NCBI RefSeq assembly: GCF_001421515.1
Contig: NZ_LMKM01000023.1
Location: 471,209-535,208 of the forward strand
Source of the DNA: Pedobacter sp. Leaf216
Lineage (GTDB): Bacteria; Bacteroidota; Bacteroidia; Sphingobacteriales; Sphingobacteriaceae
Reading direction: 5' to 3'
DNA length: 64,000 bases
Translations under genes and position numbers: made by a program
In this document: piece after piece, positions 8,200 to 17,197 of the stretch
Layout: each line of letters starts with the position of its first letter
Position numbering within the stretch: the stretch's first letter is position 1
Notes under the pieces: model-generated
What the model saw: the letters and a program-made list of their open reading frames with translations, nothing else
Database searches by the model: none
Told to the model about the DNA's origin: nothing

Positions 8200-9213
8200 A
8201 TGAAAGCTATAGGATTTAAAACATCGCTCCCGATTGCAGAAAATGACAGTTTTATCGAATTTGACACCCCGATTCCGACCGCACAGGGGCGTGATATTTT
8301 AGTAAAGATTAAGGCCATCAGTATAAATCCGGTTGATTTTAAGATTCGCCAAAGCGGGGCTAAGGATACCACACTTGATACGCCTAAAATAATTGGCTGG
8401 GATGCGAGTGGAACAGTGGAAGCTGTTGGAGATGCAGTTACACTTTTCAAAGTTGGCGATGAAGTATACTATGCCGGAGATTTAACCCGCAGCGGATCAA
8501 ATGCTGAATATCAGTTGGTAGATGAGCGTATTGTAGGTACAAAACCAACTAAACTTAGTGATGCTGAGGCCGCAGCAATGCCATTAACTGCCCTAACCGC
8601 ATGGGAATCGCTTTACGACCGCATCCGTATTGATGCTGAAAAGGACAAAGGAAAAAGTATACTGATTATTGGAGGAGCTGGTGGCGTAGGTTCAATTGCA
8701 ATTCAGCTTGCAAAAAAAATAAGCGGATTAAAGGTAATTACCACTGCCTCGCGCAATGAAACCAAAGAATGGTGTAAGGCTATGGGTGCAGATTTGGTGG
8801 TTAACCACAACAACTTAATTGAAGAAATACGGCTGGCAGGTTACAAGGAAGTAGATTTTGTGCTTGATTTTGTTGACTTAAACAGCTATTGGGATGCCAT
8901 AGTAGAATTGATAAAGCCGCAGGGACATATTGTTTCTATAACCGGCTCTGCCACCCCAATTGTACTGAATAAACTAAAAAACAAAAGTGTTACGTTTTCA
9001 TGGGAACTGATGTATACCCGTTCGATGTACCAAACAGAAGATATGGAGGAGCAACACCGTATTTTAAATAAAATGGCGGCACTGCTGGATAATGGTACGC
9101 TTCAGGCAACTTTAAAAACCACATTAAAAGGGTTTAAAGTTGAAAATTTGAAGGAAGCACACCGTTTGTTAGAAAGCGGAAAAACAATTGGTAAGGTTGT
9201 AATCGAATATTAA
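8200..9213 (+). CDS. MDR-superfamily zinc-type alcohol dehydrogenase-like / quinone oxidoreductase-like protein
   Basis: The 337-residue enzyme has the medium-chain dehydrogenase/reductase architecture. The N-terminal GroES-like domain includes ISINPVDFKIRQSG and IIGWDASGTVEAVGDAV. The Rossmann NADPH-binding domain has the glycine motif IIGGAGGVGSIAIQLAK (about residues 155-171). The catalytic-zinc Cys of true alcohol dehydrogenases is absent; the family position holds NPVDFK, as in quinone oxidoreductases and the zinc-binding alcohol dehydrogenase family (YogA/AdhB-like). It probably reduces a quinone or an enal/enone with NADPH. It is divergent from an AraC regulator that probably controls it. 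Confidence 0.9.
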   Translation: MKAIGFKTSLPIAENDSFIEFDTPIPTAQGRDILVKIKAISINPVDFKIRQSGAKDTTLDTPKIIGWDASGTVEAVGDAVTLFKVGDEVYYAGDLTRSGSNAEYQLVDERIVGTKPTKLSDAEAAAMPLTALTAWESLYDRIRIDAEKDKGKSILIIGGAGGVGSIAIQLAKKISGLKVITTASRNETKEWCKAMGADLVVNHNNLIEEIRLAGYKEVDFVLDFVDLNSYWDAIVELIKPQGHIVSITGSATPIVLNKLKNKSVTFSWELMYTRSMYQTEDMEEQHRILNKMAALLDNGTLQATLKTTLKGFKVENLKEAHRLLESGKTIGKVVIEY

Positions 9214-9271
9214 GAAGTAACGATTGCCGCTAAATTTAAGTGTTGACTTCGGATGAAAGTAAACACGGATT

Positions 9272-9354
9272 CATCATTGCGAGCCGGCTTTTTCAGCCAA
9301 CGAAGCAATCCTACAACGATCGCTACCAAGCGTGTACTTTAAGATTGCTTCGTT
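9272..9354. repeat. Dispersed repeat related to the 48.2-kb tandem repeats
   Basis: The stretch 9272-9310 (CATTGCGAG, GGCTTTTTCAGCC, ACGAAGCAATC) is the reverse complement of a block found in each of the three tandem repeats at 48212-48700. It also forms a 12-bp perfect inverted repeat with 9343-9354 (AACGAAGCAATC / GATTGCTTCGTT). This is the behaviour of a REP-like intergenic element. Confidence 0.7.
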
Positions 9355-9486
9355 CCTGAGCAGTGGCGATTGCTTTAATGAAATCCATCGATATTAAAAG
9401 TTTGATTTCTTCATGTATTTAACAGGCTTCAGACTAGCAACATGATAAATGTTATTAAATAAGTATGGTTGTCGTTTACATTTGCC

Positions 9487-9522
9487 CGAAAACAAGAAAA
9501 GGCCACTCCTTTCGGAGCAACC
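9487..9522 (-). terminator. Intrinsic terminator after glmS
   Basis: On the minus strand GGTTGCTCC-GAAA-GGAGTGGCC forms a 9-bp stem, with three G-U pairs, capped by a GAAA tetraloop (9501-9522). It is followed directly by TTTTCTTGTTTTC. It lies 22 bp after the glmS stop. Confidence 0.8.
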
Positions 9523-9543
9523 TTCCCGAATATTATTAAAAAA

Positions 9544-11382
9544 TTATTCTACTGTAACCGATTTTGCCAAATTTCTTGGCTGATCAACATTACAACCCCT
9601 CATTACAGCTATATGATAGGCCAGCAATTGCAATGGAATGGTGGCCAACAGTGGTAAAAAAGCTTCATCCGCATCGGGTATTTCGATAAAGTAATCAACC
9701 ATATCCCGTACCTTTGTATCTCCTTTGGTTACAATGGCAATTACAATTCCTTTACGTGCCTTAACCTCCTGAATATTGCTGATTACTTTTTCGTAAGATG
9801 AATTGTGCGTAGCAATAAAAATAACCGGCATTTGCTCATCAATCAATGCAATTGGTCCGTGTTTCATTTCTGCCGCAGGATAACCTTCAGCATGGATGTA
9901 TGATATTTCTTTGAGTTTTAAAGCACCCTCCAGCACTACAGGGAAACCACTGCCCCGGCCTAAAAACAGGCAGTTGCTCGATTCTTTTATCTCAGCTGCA
10001 ATGTATTTAACCAACTCGTTGGCCGCCAAAGCCTCCTGAACTTTGTTCGGAATATTTTCCAATTCGGCAAGTAGGCTTACTAATTTCTCTTTACTGATGG
10101 TTCCTTTTTGCTGGGCAATGTAAAAGGCCATTAAGGTTAAAACCGTTACCTGTGCGGTAAAAGCTTTGGTTGAGGCTACTCCAATTTCTGGTCCGGCATG
10201 GGTGTAAACTCCGGCATGACTTAACCTCGGTATAGAAGCTCCGGCAACATTGCATATGCCAAAAATGGTTGCTCCTTTTTCTTTAGCCATCTCAATCGCT
10301 GCCATGGTATCTGCCGTTTCGCCAGATTGAGAAATGGCAATAACCACATCTTTTTCTGTTATAATGGGATTACGGTACCTAAATTCGGAGGCATACTCTA
10401 CTTCTACAGGTATCCTTGCGTACTCCTCTATCAGGTATTCGCCTACCAAACCCGCATGCCAGGAGGTACCACAGGCCACAATAATAATCCGGTCTATATT
10501 TTTAAGTTTTTCGGCAAATTCTTTAATCCCGCCCAATTGTACCTTGCCTTGTTGCGGGTAAATACGTCCGCGCATACAATCCTGAATGGAACGGGGCTGT
10601 TCAAAAATTTCTTTCAGCATAAAATGATCGAACCCGCCTTTTTCCAGCATCTCGAGTTTCATGTTTAATTCCTGTATGGTTGGTGTTTGAATAACGTTAT
10701 CCAGGCGTTTGATCAAAAGTTCGCTTTTACTAATTATAGCAACTTCATTATCATTCAGGTAGATTACATTTTTGGTATATTCTATAATGGGTGTGGCATC
10801 AGAAGCAATAAAATATTCGCCACTGCCTACACCAATTACCATCGGACTGCCTTTACGTGCAACGACCAAACAATCTGGAGTCCGCTTATCCATAACCACA
10901 ATTGCATAGGCACCTACTACCTCGTTTAAGGCCAAACGAACAGATTCTAGTAAATCGGTACCTTCCATGATCTGTATTTCTTCAATCAGATGAATTAAAA
11001 CCTCTGTATCTGTATCGCTACTAAACTGATGTCCTCTGGTTAAAAGCTCTTCTTTAAGGGTTGCATAATTTTCGATTATTCCGTTATGGATGATGGAAAG
11101 TTGTTTATTATTTGAGGTATGAGGATGCGAATTACGATCAGATGGCTGTCCGTGGGTGGCCCAGCGAGTATGTCCCATTCCAACATTACCTGTGCAATCG
11201 AAATTTTTGGCATAATCTTCTAAAACAGAAACCTTACCTGCCTTTTTGTACATATTTTGCTTTAGGCCATTCATTACAGTAATGCCTGCACTATCATAAC
11301 CACGGTATTCTAACCGTTTTAAACCTTTTAATACAACTGGCCATGCCGCTCTAAAACCGATGTAACCTATAATTCCGCACAT
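9544..11382 (-). CDS. glmS: Glutamine-fructose-6-phosphate aminotransferase (isomerizing)
   Basis: This 612-residue enzyme makes glucosamine-6-phosphate from fructose-6-phosphate and glutamine, the first step to UDP-GlcNAc for peptidoglycan, LPS and EPS. The class-II glutaminase domain starts MCGIIGYIG with the nucleophile Cys2. RYEYRGYDSAG-type and GHTRWATHG motifs follow in the first 100 residues. Two SIS isomerase domains cover about residues 290-600, with IVACGTSWHAG, ISQSGETADT, AEMKHGP and the C-terminal end PRNLAKSVTVE. The length is standard. It stands alone with its own terminator, near but outside the EPS cluster whose precursors it feeds. Confidence 0.98.
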   Translation of the reverse strand: MCGIIGYIGFRAAWPVVLKGLKRLEYRGYDSAGITVMNGLKQNMYKKAGKVSVLEDYAKNFDCTGNVGMGHTRWATHGQPSDRNSHPHTSNNKQLSIIHNGIIENYATLKEELLTRGHQFSSDTDTEVLIHLIEEIQIMEGTDLLESVRLALNEVVGAYAIVVMDKRTPDCLVVARKGSPMVIGVGSGEYFIASDATPIIEYTKNVIYLNDNEVAIISKSELLIKRLDNVIQTPTIQELNMKLEMLEKGGFDHFMLKEIFEQPRSIQDCMRGRIYPQQGKVQLGGIKEFAEKLKNIDRIIIVACGTSWHAGLVGEYLIEEYARIPVEVEYASEFRYRNPIITEKDVVIAISQSGETADTMAAIEMAKEKGATIFGICNVAGASIPRLSHAGVYTHAGPEIGVASTKAFTAQVTVLTLMAFYIAQQKGTISKEKLVSLLAELENIPNKVQEALAANELVKYIAAEIKESSNCLFLGRGSGFPVVLEGALKLKEISYIHAEGYPAAEMKHGPIALIDEQMPVIFIATHNSSYEKVISNIQEVKARKGIVIAIVTKGDTKVRDMVDYFIEIPDADEAFLPLLATIPLQLLAYHIAVMRGCNVDQPRNLAKSVTVE

Positions 11383-11466
11383 AATTTTTTAATTAGTTGT
11401 TATTGAAATTTACTTTATTCCGCAACCGCTTTGCACGGTTATTTTAATAAAATGCTCAACTGGCTG

Positions 11467-11766
11467 TTACTTTTTGCCGCTCATATCCATAAAAATAGAC
11501 TTTATACCTTCCAGGAGTTCTTTTCTATCACTGGCCAAAACCAATGGAAACCACTCATCGGTGTGCAGTTCTACCACATGCTCATGAATCAGATAATGTC
11601 GCCCGGATCTAACCCTGCGCCTGTTACCGGAAATAATTGTTCCGGAGAGCATTTTGATTATAATTTTCGTAATCATCCTGATATACTTAGGCGAATCTTC
11701 GTATTTGCAGTCGATAAAAAGGATCCACAACCCATTCATGGTATTGTACTGTATACTTGCTTTCAT
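11467..11766 (-). CDS. Small basic protein of unknown function
   Basis: A 99-residue frame starts at the ATG at 11766. The product mixes hydrophobic and basic segments (ITKIIIKMLSGTIISGNRRRVRSGRHY) and ends in an amphipathic helix (DRKELLEGIKSIFMDM). No signal peptide or family motif is recognised. It fills the gap between the outer-membrane protein gene and glmS on the same strand. An opposite-strand frame overlaps it but has no protein-like composition, so I favour this one. It could still be a chance frame. Confidence 0.5.
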   Translation of the reverse strand: MKASIQYNTMNGLWILFIDCKYEDSPKYIRMITKIIIKMLSGTIISGNRRRVRSGRHYLIHEHVVELHTDEWFPLVLASDRKELLEGIKSIFMDMSGKK

Positions 11767-11808
11767 GTATAAAGCGATTAAAGATGATCACTGAGGCACC
11801 TCACCTTT

Positions 11809-12366
11809 TTACAGGCTGAAGCCCCAGGCAATTCTGAAACCAACAAAGTTGTTGGTATGATCGCAGAGGTAGAATTTGCCATTGCTTTCAAAGCGTAGCC
11901 CGGCATCGATATAATTGCTATCGTGCAGGTAAAATATCATTCCAACCTGCGGTGCATAAACAAAGGCTGCATTTTTTCCTTCAACGCAATCTGCTTTGTT
12001 GAGCAGGAAGGAAAAACCAATTTCAGATTGGAGATAAAGATTGCTCCGGTAAAAATATTTTAGTCCTGCTTTAAAGGGCACAAGTTTTAAATCGTCTACC
12101 AAATGCGCATAGCTGGCAGATGCAAAAATGTTATTGAAACCGGTATTTACGGTAGCATAAAGTATGCTTTCGGTTATTGGAAACTCCGCCTGAGCTGAAA
12201 CACCCAGTGGAGCTTCATATTTATCGGCCAAATAACCAGTTGCAAGGCCGGTTTCGATACCTACAGAATACCGGATACCTGTGCCACCATAAACCTGAGA
12301 TTGGGCTTTAGCGCCCTGAAAAATAAATAGTGATAACAGTAGAGTTAACGCGTTAATTGTTTTCAT
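11809..12366 (-). CDS. Outer-membrane beta-barrel protein, small
   Basis: This 185-residue protein begins MKTINALTLLLSLFIFQGAKAQS, a cleavable Sec signal with AKA-Q as the cleavage site. The mature part alternates hydrophobic and polar residues in about eight strands (YSVGIETGLATGYLADKYEA, YFYRSNLYLQSEIGFSFLLN, SNYIDAGLRFESNGKFY) and ends FRIAWGFSL, with a terminal aromatic-x-Leu typical of outer-membrane barrels. Its size suggests an eight-stranded OmpX/porin-like barrel. The cargo is unknown. A 7-bp hairpin lies in its leader (12401-12418). Confidence 0.8.
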   Translation of the reverse strand: MKTINALTLLLSLFIFQGAKAQSQVYGGTGIRYSVGIETGLATGYLADKYEAPLGVSAQAEFPITESILYATVNTGFNNIFASASYAHLVDDLKLVPFKAGLKYFYRSNLYLQSEIGFSFLLNKADCVEGKNAAFVYAPQVGMIFYLHDSNYIDAGLRFESNGKFYLCDHTNNFVGFRIAWGFSL

Positions 12367-12400
12367 GATTCAAAAAAATTTAGTGAATAGAAATCCAGCA

Positions 12401-12418
12401 CCATAAAAAAATTTATGG
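12401..12418. repeat. Short hairpin in the leader of the outer-membrane protein gene
   Basis: CCATAAA (12401-12407) and TTTATGG (12412-12418) flank a four-A loop, 35 bp before the start codon. It could influence translation or be incidental. Confidence 0.35.
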
Positions 12419-12447
12419 CGCATGTGCTTAGAGAGATAAATACTAAT

Positions 12448-12476
12448 TAAAAAAGAGCCTGCAGGGCTGCAAACTC
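12448..12476 (-). terminator. Intrinsic terminator after the HTH gene
   Basis: On the minus strand GAGTTTGCAG pairs fully with CTGCAGGCTC (two G-U pairs; 12455-12476) and is followed by TTTTTT. It lies 50 bp after the HTH gene stop and marks the end of the EPS cluster's transcription. Confidence 0.75.
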
Positions 12477-12526
12477 AAAGGGATATATTGAATTTTTAAT
12501 GGAAACTAAAAGATAATAAGTTGGTA

Positions 12527-12943
12527 TTAAGAAATTGTACGGTGGTTGTTTCTGGGCATGGTGTGATGGGCCACTGTTTCGGAAGCGTTTTTTTCAAGAT
12601 TGGTGTGGCTTAATATTTCATTATATTTTTCCAGCAGCTTAATGTATTTGTTCATCCAGAAATAAACAGAATTGGGATCGCCTTTTGTGTAATCTTCAGT
12701 ATGGGTATCGAAAGCTTCGTTAAGCTGATTTCCACTTTTAGAAAAGGTTTCTGGTAATTCTACAGAAAAATCATGACCGATTACGGTACCCACTTTCCAG
12801 ATAATTTCAGGGTTTAAGCTTTTTTGATCAAACCAATTGTAAATGGTTCTTCTACTTACATTCAATTTACGGGATAATTCACTTATTCCCATTCTATCCC
12901 GGCGTACAACACGCTCAAGAACCTGGCCTACATTTAAACTCAT
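12527..12943 (-). CDS. Helix-turn-helix DNA-binding protein at the end of the EPS cluster
   Basis: The 138-residue protein has an N-terminal HTH (about residues 5-45; GISELSRKLNVSRRTIYNWF, with NVSRRTIYNW as the recognition helix) of the XRE/resolvase-like type. It continues with a polar, probably helical C-terminal half with no recognised domain (NSVYFWMNKYIKLLEKYNEIL). It is transcribed in the same direction as the EPS genes, 127 bp downstream of the dehydratase gene, and has its own terminator. A role in regulating the cluster is a guess from position only. Confidence 0.75.
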   Translation of the reverse strand: MSLNVGQVLERVVRRDRMGISELSRKLNVSRRTIYNWFDQKSLNPEIIWKVGTVIGHDFSVELPETFSKSGNQLNEAFDTHTEDYTKGDPNSVYFWMNKYIKLLEKYNEILSHTNLEKNASETVAHHTMPRNNHRTIS

Positions 12944-13070
12944 AGCAGTTAATTTAATTTAAAATAAACATTTAAACTCGATCAACAATCTGGGACGACT
13001 ACTTGATGCAATTTAATAATTATTTAGATAACTAATACTAAATAATTTTATTAGGGTGATTTTACGGTAG

Positions 13071-14999
13071 TTAATTGGCCACCAACAGATCCAACTCTTC
13101 GTAACGTGAGTTGTTGCTGATGTAATCTGGTATAATTTCTTTCATTTTCTTTACCATGTTTAAATCATTTCCATTGTTGTTGAGCACAATAAGATCTTTA
13201 ATAATCTGGTTAACATAGAGGTAATTATATGCTACTTTTTGAGAAATTTTTATTTTAGGATGGTGGGTTGCCATAATTTCTTCTTCCATTAGCAAAAGTT
13301 CTTCGTAAAGTTTTTCTCCTGGCCTTAAACCTGTAAACACAATATCAATATCGGCATAAGGTGTTAAACCTGCCAATTTGATCATATTTACAGCCAGATC
13401 TACAATTTTAACGGGCTTGCCCATATCAAAAAGAAATATCTCGCCTCCCTTTCCCATTGCTCCGGCTTCCATCACCAGCTGAACGGCTTCAGGGATGGTC
13501 ATAAAATACCGCGTAATTTCTGGATCGGTTACAGTAATCGGACCTCTTTTTTCAATCTGGGTTTTAAACCTTGGAATTACCGATCCGTTGGAGCCCAATA
13601 CATTGCCGAAACGGGTAGTTACGAAACGGGTACTGGATGCTTGGGTAGTAATTTCGCCATTGGCTAATATTTCAGGACTGTTTAAAGATTGAATATAGAT
13701 TTCTGCAAGGCGTTTGGATGCGCCCATAACATTGGTCGGTTTTACAGCTTTATCGGTAGAAATCATTACAAATTTTTCTACATTATATTCCATTGATACA
13801 TCTGCCATGTTTTTTGTGCCCAATACGTTGGTTAAAACGGCTTCGGCAGGGTTATCCTCCATCATGGGTACATGTTTGTAGGCTGCCGCATGAAACACAA
13901 TTTCGGGTTTATAGAGTTCAAACAACGTTCTGATGCGGTTTACATTCTGCACATTGGCCATAAAAATTTTCACGTTGGCCGATTGAAAATTATCTTCGAG
14001 TTCGAGTTTTAAATCGTGAAGCGGAGTTTCGGCCTGATCGCACAAAACAACAGTTTTAGGATTATACTGCAAAGCCTGGCGAACAATTTCTGAGCCAATT
14101 GAGCCCGCAGCACCCGTTACCAAAATACATTTCCCGCTTAAATCTTTAAGGATATTTTTCTTGTTCAGCTTAATTGGTTCGCGCTCCAAAAGGTCTTCAA
14201 TTTTTAAATCCCTTAATTGATGGGCATCCAATTTGCCATAAAGCCACTTATCTGATGGGGGCACCATAATTACTTTAATGCCCTGGTTAACGCAGATATC
14301 GATAATTTTCTTTTTATTCAGCGTATTCAGTGCATCTTCGGCAAACAGAATTTTTTTAATGCTGTGTTTATCTTTCAAAAGTTCAACTGAGCACGAATGA
14401 TAAACTTTTTTCTGTTCGAGGTATTTGTCTACCCGATCTCTGTTATCATCAATAAAGCCAACAACATTCAAATCTGAATCTTCATTCTGCTCTATTGCCT
14501 TTTTAATAAGGATTGCCTTTTTTTCTGAACCATAAATTAAAATATTTTCTTTGGTTTCTGATTTAAGCTCTTTAAAAAACAAGAATACGCCTTTTACCAA
14601 AATCCTTAAAAGAATAAGTAGTGATGAAGAGATAAAAAAGTTCAGGATCAAGGCCTTATCCATCTGGCTCCAAAGCAATTGAAACCGTTGAGACAAGATT
14701 TTGTTTACGCTTATAAAAAGTAAACTGGTTACAAAAACAGCCATAAAAACCCGCAAAATATCTTCAGTATTGGAATAGCGGATGATACCGGTATGGATCC
14801 TCAACGACATAAAAACACCGGCCGCAATAAAGCAATATAAGGCTACATAAATGGAGTTGCTGGAGCTAAATACATCTGCATAGCTCAAAGTATTGGTTAA
14901 TACGATTGATACAAACAATGTCCAAACCACAATTAACTGATCGATCAGTAAAATCAACCATCTTGAGTGCGCTTTATCTGGAAAAAAAATCTTTTTCAT
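13071..14999 (-). CDS. FlaA1/CapD/WbpM-type membrane-bound nucleoside-diphosphate-sugar 4,6-dehydratase
   Basis: The 642-residue protein has four N-terminal membrane helices (about residues 10-130), a first Rossmann-like CoA-binding-type domain (about 145-260) and a second SDR domain starting at GAAGSIGSEIVRQ (about residue 295). It carries HAAAYKHVPMMEDNP, STDKAVKPTNVMGASKRLAE and RPGEKLYEELL. In this family Met replaces the SDR Tyr (VMGASK here). The expected reaction is 4,6-dehydration of UDP-GlcNAc to a UDP-4-keto-6-deoxy sugar. That feeds the DegT aminotransferases in the cluster. It is the last biosynthetic gene of the EPS cluster. Confidence 0.95.
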   Translation of the reverse strand: MKKIFFPDKAHSRWLILLIDQLIVVWTLFVSIVLTNTLSYADVFSSSNSIYVALYCFIAAGVFMSLRIHTGIIRYSNTEDILRVFMAVFVTSLLFISVNKILSQRFQLLWSQMDKALILNFFISSSLLILLRILVKGVFLFFKELKSETKENILIYGSEKKAILIKKAIEQNEDSDLNVVGFIDDNRDRVDKYLEQKKVYHSCSVELLKDKHSIKKILFAEDALNTLNKKKIIDICVNQGIKVIMVPPSDKWLYGKLDAHQLRDLKIEDLLEREPIKLNKKNILKDLSGKCILVTGAAGSIGSEIVRQALQYNPKTVVLCDQAETPLHDLKLELEDNFQSANVKIFMANVQNVNRIRTLFELYKPEIVFHAAAYKHVPMMEDNPAEAVLTNVLGTKNMADVSMEYNVEKFVMISTDKAVKPTNVMGASKRLAEIYIQSLNSPEILANGEITTQASSTRFVTTRFGNVLGSNGSVIPRFKTQIEKRGPITVTDPEITRYFMTIPEAVQLVMEAGAMGKGGEIFLFDMGKPVKIVDLAVNMIKLAGLTPYADIDIVFTGLRPGEKLYEELLLMEEEIMATHHPKIKISQKVAYNYLYVNQIIKDLIVLNNNGNDLNMVKKMKEIIPDYISNNSRYEELDLLVAN

Positions 15000-15035
15000 A
15001 ATTGAGAATCATTAAATATTTGTGTAAGGTTTGGT

Positions 15036-16094
15036 TTAGTGAGGGATCATTCTGTAAAGGGGAAAAAAATCTGCATTGCTTTGCAAATGGTTACCCGAGT
15101 TTTCTACCAATTGATTGTAAACGGCTTTATTGGCAACATAACGCCAACTATAATAATCTAAAACCATATTGGAAAAGCCCAATTTCCATTCGAAAAGGGA
15201 ATCTTCTTTAAAAGCAAGGCCACCACCTAAGTGGTAGTATTTCATATTCCATTTCCGCCCGAGTTCACTCACTTCATCCACTAAAAACTTGGCCGGGGAG
15301 TTTTTAAGGTAAATGGCATTGGTAGCAATTAAGTGGCCCTGTATAATGCCGTTGGTACACATAATAATACTTCCGCAAACAATATCTTGGTTAGCATAAA
15401 TTAAGATCAGTTTACAGTCGAATTCGGTGGAGTGAATAAGGTTTGTAAAATATGCTTCATCAAAAAGGTAAAAATCTGCCGCACTGATGCGGGTCATGTT
15501 TGATTGATAAAGTTTGGCAAAAGCAGCAATATCAGGTTGCAACTTACTTTCTACAGCAACATAACCAAATTTGCGGCACTTTTTAATGCTATCTCTTGTG
15601 GTTTGCCTGTATTGTTTACGCTGTTCTTCTATATTTTGCTGTAAATTAATGGCGATGGTTTTTCCATTCTCAAATAAACCCTCAGTTCGCTGCAAAAGTT
15701 CATTCTGGCTGAAAAACGGATGTAATTTTGAAAAAACCGATATGTAATTGCCTTTATCTAGAAATAGAAAAAAAGCATTTAAAAAATTATCCATTAAGCC
15801 ATCATCCAAATCGGCAAACTTTAAGTTCGAAATTGGTCCGGTATAACCATAAACACAGTGCAGATCATAATAGATGGTATCCGGAATGGCACGTTCCAAT
15901 AACGGGATGGCAATAAAATTACCCGCCTCTGCATATACAAATAAAATGGGGTTACCATTTGCTGCTAAAGAATGATAATGCCAGGAATGATAAAAATCAT
16001 AATCCGCAGCAAGCTTAACATACTTTATCCAATCGTCTTTTTGTTTTAACGTAAATTGTAAAGCAGTACCGGTAGCATTATTTTCAATCTGCAT
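15036..16094 (-). CDS. FemAB-like GNAT-fold acyl/aminoacyl transferase (copy 2 of a tandem pair)
   Basis: The 352-residue protein belongs to the FemAB/BioF2-like acetyltransferase group. It has an N-terminal substrate domain (KYVKLAADYDFYHSWHYHSL, VYGYTGPISN) and a C-terminal GNAT core (about residues 150-330) with basic helix RKQYRQTTRDSIKKCRKFGY and the conserved YYHLGGGLAFKEDSLFEWKLGFS. FemAB enzymes add amino acids to peptidoglycan from aminoacyl-tRNA; EPS-cluster relatives are thought to acylate sugars or lipids. It is clearly paralogous to the next gene upstream (16122-17159), 27 bp away. The substrate cannot be read from sequence. Confidence 0.82.
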   Translation of the reverse strand: MQIENNATGTALQFTLKQKDDWIKYVKLAADYDFYHSWHYHSLAANGNPILFVYAEAGNFIAIPLLERAIPDTIYYDLHCVYGYTGPISNLKFADLDDGLMDNFLNAFFLFLDKGNYISVFSKLHPFFSQNELLQRTEGLFENGKTIAINLQQNIEEQRKQYRQTTRDSIKKCRKFGYVAVESKLQPDIAAFAKLYQSNMTRISAADFYLFDEAYFTNLIHSTEFDCKLILIYANQDIVCGSIIMCTNGIIQGHLIATNAIYLKNSPAKFLVDEVSELGRKWNMKYYHLGGGLAFKEDSLFEWKLGFSNMVLDYYSWRYVANKAVYNQLVENSGNHLQSNADFFPLYRMIPH

Positions 16095-16121
16095 AACAGT
16101 GTTTTAAAAAAACTTAATTGA

Positions 16122-17159
16122 TTAAGAAGCAATTATGGGACTACGGTAGAGTGGAAAAAAATCGATGTTTGAGAAAGGATCAAGCGATCTTTCATTTAAT
16201 AAACTATTGTATAAATCGTTATTGGCAATGTAACGCCAACTGTTAAATTCGAAGCATAAATTAGAAAAACCCATTTTCCAGCCAAAGAGGTTATCTTCTT
16301 TAAAGTTAACCCCACCACCCAGGTTAAAATACTTAAAGCCAAGCTGCCTGCCGATTACGGTAATTTCATCTGTTAATAATTTTGCAGGAGACTCGAACAG
16401 GTAAGTAGTTTTAGTGGCCAGCAGGTGTACCTGCATAATTTCATTGGTACAAACCACAATCGCCCCCGAAATGGCTATACCATCTTTGTACACCAGAAAA
16501 AGTTTACTGTCAAACTCATCCGAAGAAAGCAGTGCCACAAAATATGCATTGTTAAAAAGATAGTGATCTTTGGCCCCAATGCGGATCATATTTTCTGTAT
16601 ATATTTCAGAAAATATGCTTGCGTCATTAATATCAGTAGAAATTTTGACTTCGTAATCGCGCTTGCGTAAACGCCTTATTTTTTCTTTTACACTTTTTCG
16701 GTAACCTGCACGCTGGCTTTCAATTGTTGTGGTTAAATCAATCGCAACGGTTTTCCCATTTGCATGTACGCCCGAAAACTTCTCCATCAACCTTTCCTGG
16801 TTAAAAAATGGATGTAACCTCGAAAAAACCGTTACATTTTGCCCTGTTTCTAAAAAACCGACAAAAGATGTTTTAAAACGCTCCATAAAATCATCGTCGA
16901 GGAATTCAAAATCCATGTTGGATATTGGGCCTGTATATCCATAAACAGAGGTAAAATCAAAAAAATCGGAGCCCGGAATATTTCGTTTTAAAAGCGGAAA
17001 TGCAATAAAGTTTTCATCTTCTTCGTATACAAATAATATTGGCAGGCCACTTTTATCTAATGAATGGTAATACCAGGTGTGATAAAAATCGTAGTGAAGC
17101 GCACGTCTTACATAGTCAGACCATTCTTGCTTATTATCAATTGTAATAATCTTTCTCAT
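16122..17159 (-). CDS. FemAB-like GNAT-fold acyl/aminoacyl transferase (copy 1 of a tandem pair)
   Basis: The 345-residue protein is collinear with its downstream neighbour and shares long stretches: YDFYHxWxYHSL, PILFVYxE, VYGYTGPISN, the FSRLHPFFNQE/FSKLHPFFSQ region and LGGGVNFKEDNLFGWKMGFSN. By eye about half the residues agree. Domains run as in the partner: N-terminal domain to about residue 140, a basic helix (SVKEKIRRLRKRDYEV) and a C-terminal GNAT fold. Both copies are intact with all shared motifs, so both are probably active on different acceptors or donors. Position inside the EPS cluster suggests tailoring of the polymer or its lipid carrier. Confidence 0.82.
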   Translation of the reverse strand: MRKIITIDNKQEWSDYVRRALHYDFYHTWYYHSLDKSGLPILFVYEEDENFIAFPLLKRNIPGSDFFDFTSVYGYTGPISNMDFEFLDDDFMERFKTSFVGFLETGQNVTVFSRLHPFFNQERLMEKFSGVHANGKTVAIDLTTTIESQRAGYRKSVKEKIRRLRKRDYEVKISTDINDASIFSEIYTENMIRIGAKDHYLFNNAYFVALLSSDEFDSKLFLVYKDGIAISGAIVVCTNEIMQVHLLATKTTYLFESPAKLLTDEITVIGRQLGFKYFNLGGGVNFKEDNLFGWKMGFSNLCFEFNSWRYIANNDLYNSLLNERSLDPFSNIDFFPLYRSPIIAS

Positions 17160-17197
17160 TTGGAAGTTGTATTTATTGTTTTTCTTTACAGGATAGA

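Larger units (their letters stand above)
9214..9543. other. 330-bp intergenic region with a dispersed repeat and a terminator
   Basis: No gene is seen. It holds a copy of an interspersed repeat at 9272-9354 and the glmS terminator at 9487-9522, described separately. Confidence 0.7.

Noticed and set aside
10327..10929. Opposite-strand frames inside glmS and other long genes
   Set aside because: They lie wholly within strongly supported genes and have no protein-like motifs; they are shadows of the real frames.
11383..11466. glmS ribozyme upstream of glmS
   Set aside because: The gap before the start is short and shows none of the conserved core pairing expected; glmS ribozymes are mainly from Firmicutes.
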